From positions 1 to 14,565 of the forward strand of contig NZ_CALHIQ010000062.1 of assembly GCF_938030725.1 (NCBI RefSeq): DNA of 14,565 nt, in the 5' to 3' direction. Source of the DNA: an uncultured Fretibacterium sp. (GTDB lineage Bacteria > Synergistota > Synergistia > Synergistales > Aminobacteriaceae). The translations under genes and the position numbers were made by a program. The notes under the pieces were generated by a model. That model was given only the letters and a program-made list of their open reading frames with translations, made no database searches and was not told the DNA's origin. This document shows positions 13,635 through 14,565 of the stretch, piece after piece. Position 1 is the first letter of the stretch. The number at the start of each line of letters is the position of its first letter.

Positions 13635-13826
13635 GTGAACGGCGTGGCGGGCGTCTACTCGCACAACAAGGTGTGTGACGTGGAGAACTGGGTTGGAGAG
13701 CTGGAGCTGGGCAGCTTTGAGCAGTACGTCCTCATCGACGAGGTCATCGAGTTGCCCTCCTTCGAGGCCTACGAAGAGGCGATAGAGAACTTCTGGCCTG
13801 CGTTCATCGAGGACAGCAGCATCTAG
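13635..13826 (+). CDS. Small, highly acidic hypothetical protein
   Basis: A 63-residue ORF I do not recognise. It has 11 Glu and 3 Asp against one Lys and no Arg, two Trp and several Phe/Tyr, giving an expected very low isoelectric point. No signal peptide or membrane segment is visible. The residues read like a folded cytosolic protein (ELELGSFEQYVLIDEVIELP) rather than random translation, and codons follow the GC-ending bias of its neighbours. The start is uncertain: GTG 13635 lies 11 bases after AGAGGA and 2 after GAAGGA, while GTG 13644 lies 11 after GAAGGA and would give 60 residues. It has its own promoter and sits alone between gltX and rpsD. It could be a regulator or a DNA- or protein-mimicking binder, but no function can be assigned. 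Confidence 0.6.
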   Translation: MNGVAGVYSHNKVCDVENWVGELELGSFEQYVLIDEVIELPSFEAYEEAIENFWPAFIEDSSI

Positions 13827-13873
13827 GGAAGCGCCGACGAAGCAGGAATCGCGAAGCGGAGATGTTTTTGACC

Positions 13874-13902
13874 TTTACATTTTCATGGACAGGTGATAAA
13901 CT
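13874..13902 (+). promoter_or_regulatory. Promoter of rpsD
   Basis: TTTACA (13874-13879, 5 of 6 matches) and TAAACT (13897-13902, 4 of 6) are separated by exactly 17 bases, and the -10 is extended by TGA. It lies in a sharply AT-rich stretch. Transcription should begin near 13909, giving a leader of about 95 bases. Confidence 0.7.
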
Positions 13903-13906
13903 CAAA

Positions 13907-13962
13907 AAGTTGTTGATGGGCTAACAACTTGGCTTTGGGTGTGAACAGGGCCTCTGGGGCCC
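13907..13962 (+). other. Structured rpsD leader, two hairpins
   Basis: AAGTTGTT (13907-13914) pairs perfectly with AACAACTT (13923-13930) at the very start of the predicted transcript. GGGCC (13948-13952) pairs with GGCCC (13958-13962). Neither is followed by a T run. In many bacteria S4 represses its own mRNA by binding a leader pseudoknot; this leader could serve that role, but I cannot match it to a known class. Confidence 0.4.
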
Positions 13963-14002
13963 GCTGAAGTTTTAGATAAAATTTGAGTGAAGGAGTGTCT
14001 TT

Positions 14003-14565
14003 ATGGCAACTCGGAGAGAACCCCGTTTCAAGCTGTCGCGCCACTTGGGCGTCAACGTCTGCGGCCACCCCAAGGCGATGAAGAGGGTGGACACCAAGAA
14101 GCCCGCCCGGGGCGGTCAGAAGGTGTCGCAGTATGCCCTTCAGCTGATGGAGAAGCAGAAGATCAAGGCCTACTACGGCATCTTGGAGCGTCAGTTTGCC
14201 CGTTACTTTAAGATCGCGAAGAAGAGCACGGAGATGACCGGCGTGGCCCTCCTGAAGAACTTGGAGTGCCGCTTGGACAACCTGGTCTACCGCATCGGCT
14301 TTGCCCGTTCCATTCGTCAGGCGCGCCAGATGGTGAGCCATGGCCATATCCTCCTGAACGGCGTCAAGGTGGACATCCCGTCCTGCAACGTCAAGGTGAA
14401 CGACGTGATCAGCCTGAAGGAGAAGTCCCGGACGAACGAAACCTTCCAGAACAACTTTCAGGGACTGGCCTCCTTCAGCGTGCCCTACCTTGAGAAGGAC
14501 AAGAACCAGTTCAGCGCCAAGCTGATCCGGGAGCCTATGCGAGAGGAGCTCCCCATCGAAGTCAA
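14003..14565 (+). CDS. rpsD: 30S ribosomal protein S4 (3' end beyond window)
   Basis: 187 complete codons are visible and the frame stays open to the window edge, close to the usual 200-210 residues, so only a short C-terminal piece is missing. S4 binds 16S rRNA early in small-subunit assembly and helps decoding fidelity. The N-terminus (MATRREPRFKLSRHLG) and the S4 RNA-binding domain at about residues 89-150 (CRLDNLVYRIGFA, RQARQMVSHGHILLNG) are typical. ATG 14003 lies 8 bases after GAAGGAG (13988-13994). The gene is not preceded by rpsM or rpsK, so it is outside the alpha-operon order at least on this side, as happens in several phyla. It has its own promoter and leader, which may mediate autoregulation. 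Confidence 0.97.
   Translation, partial: MATRREPRFKLSRHLGVNVCGHPKAMKRVDTKKPARGGQKVSQYALQLMEKQKIKAYYGILERQFARYFKIAKKSTEMTGVALLKNLECRLDNLVYRIGFARSIRQARQMVSHGHILLNGVKVDIPSCNVKVNDVISLKEKSRTNETFQNNFQGLASFSVPYLEKDKNQFSAKLIREPMREELPIEV

Noticed and set aside
1..14565. CRISPR array, insertion sequence, prophage or other mobile element
   Set aside because: No regularly spaced repeats, transposase or integrase motifs, or long terminal repeats were seen. The tRNA edge might host an integration site, but the 3' half is outside the window.

Overview
This is a GC-rich chromosomal window made up almost entirely of housekeeping genes, packed closely on both strands. The gene set resembles anaerobic, amino-acid-fermenting bacteria, and Synergistota is my best guess. 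It includes a fused IspD-IspF, a sodium-pumping decarboxylase beta subunit standing alone, an AIR-synthase-like protein without hydrogenase genes, and a stand-alone rpsD. That assignment is inference from gene content and base composition, not a database match.

Layout. At the left edge a tRNA-Arg(CCG) runs off the window on the minus strand. It is divergent from a lone NarL/DegU-type response regulator (203-892, +). The regulator converges on valS (956-3607, -), and valS has a strong terminator between the two stop codons. A 340-base divergent spacer (3608-3947) separates valS from an isolated Na+-translocating decarboxylase beta subunit (3948-5141, +), which ends in a GC-rich hairpin. Next come an AIR-synthase-related gene with its own promoter and structured leader (5368-6363), aspS (6450-8276) and a glyoxalase-I-like gene (8316-8678). 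These three are closed by a long terminator hairpin. nagA (8743-9879, -) converges on that terminator.

From the nagA/ybaB divergent spacer, a tight plus-strand operon runs ybaB-recR-ispDF-gltX (10075-13558). ybaB and recR are 9 bases apart, and the next two junctions are 4-base ATGA overlaps. It is followed by a very acidic 63-residue unknown ORF (13635-13826) behind an extended -10 promoter that abuts a perfect tandem 10-bp repeat. Last is rpsD (14003 to the window edge), with a good promoter and a hairpin-bearing leader.

Functionally, translation dominates: tRNA-Arg, ValRS, AspRS, GluRS and ribosomal protein S4. Beside it are recombinational repair (YbaB/RecR), isoprenoid precursor synthesis (IspDF), amino-sugar recycling (NagA), methylglyoxal detoxification (glyoxalase) and sodium-linked energy conservation (decarboxylase beta subunit). 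I found no mobile element, CRISPR array, prophage or obvious undescribed system. The points most worth a second look are the acidic small ORF with its repeat-flanked promoter, the structured leaders upstream of the AIR-synthase-like gene and rpsD, and the orphan status of several genes whose families normally work in multi-gene complexes.
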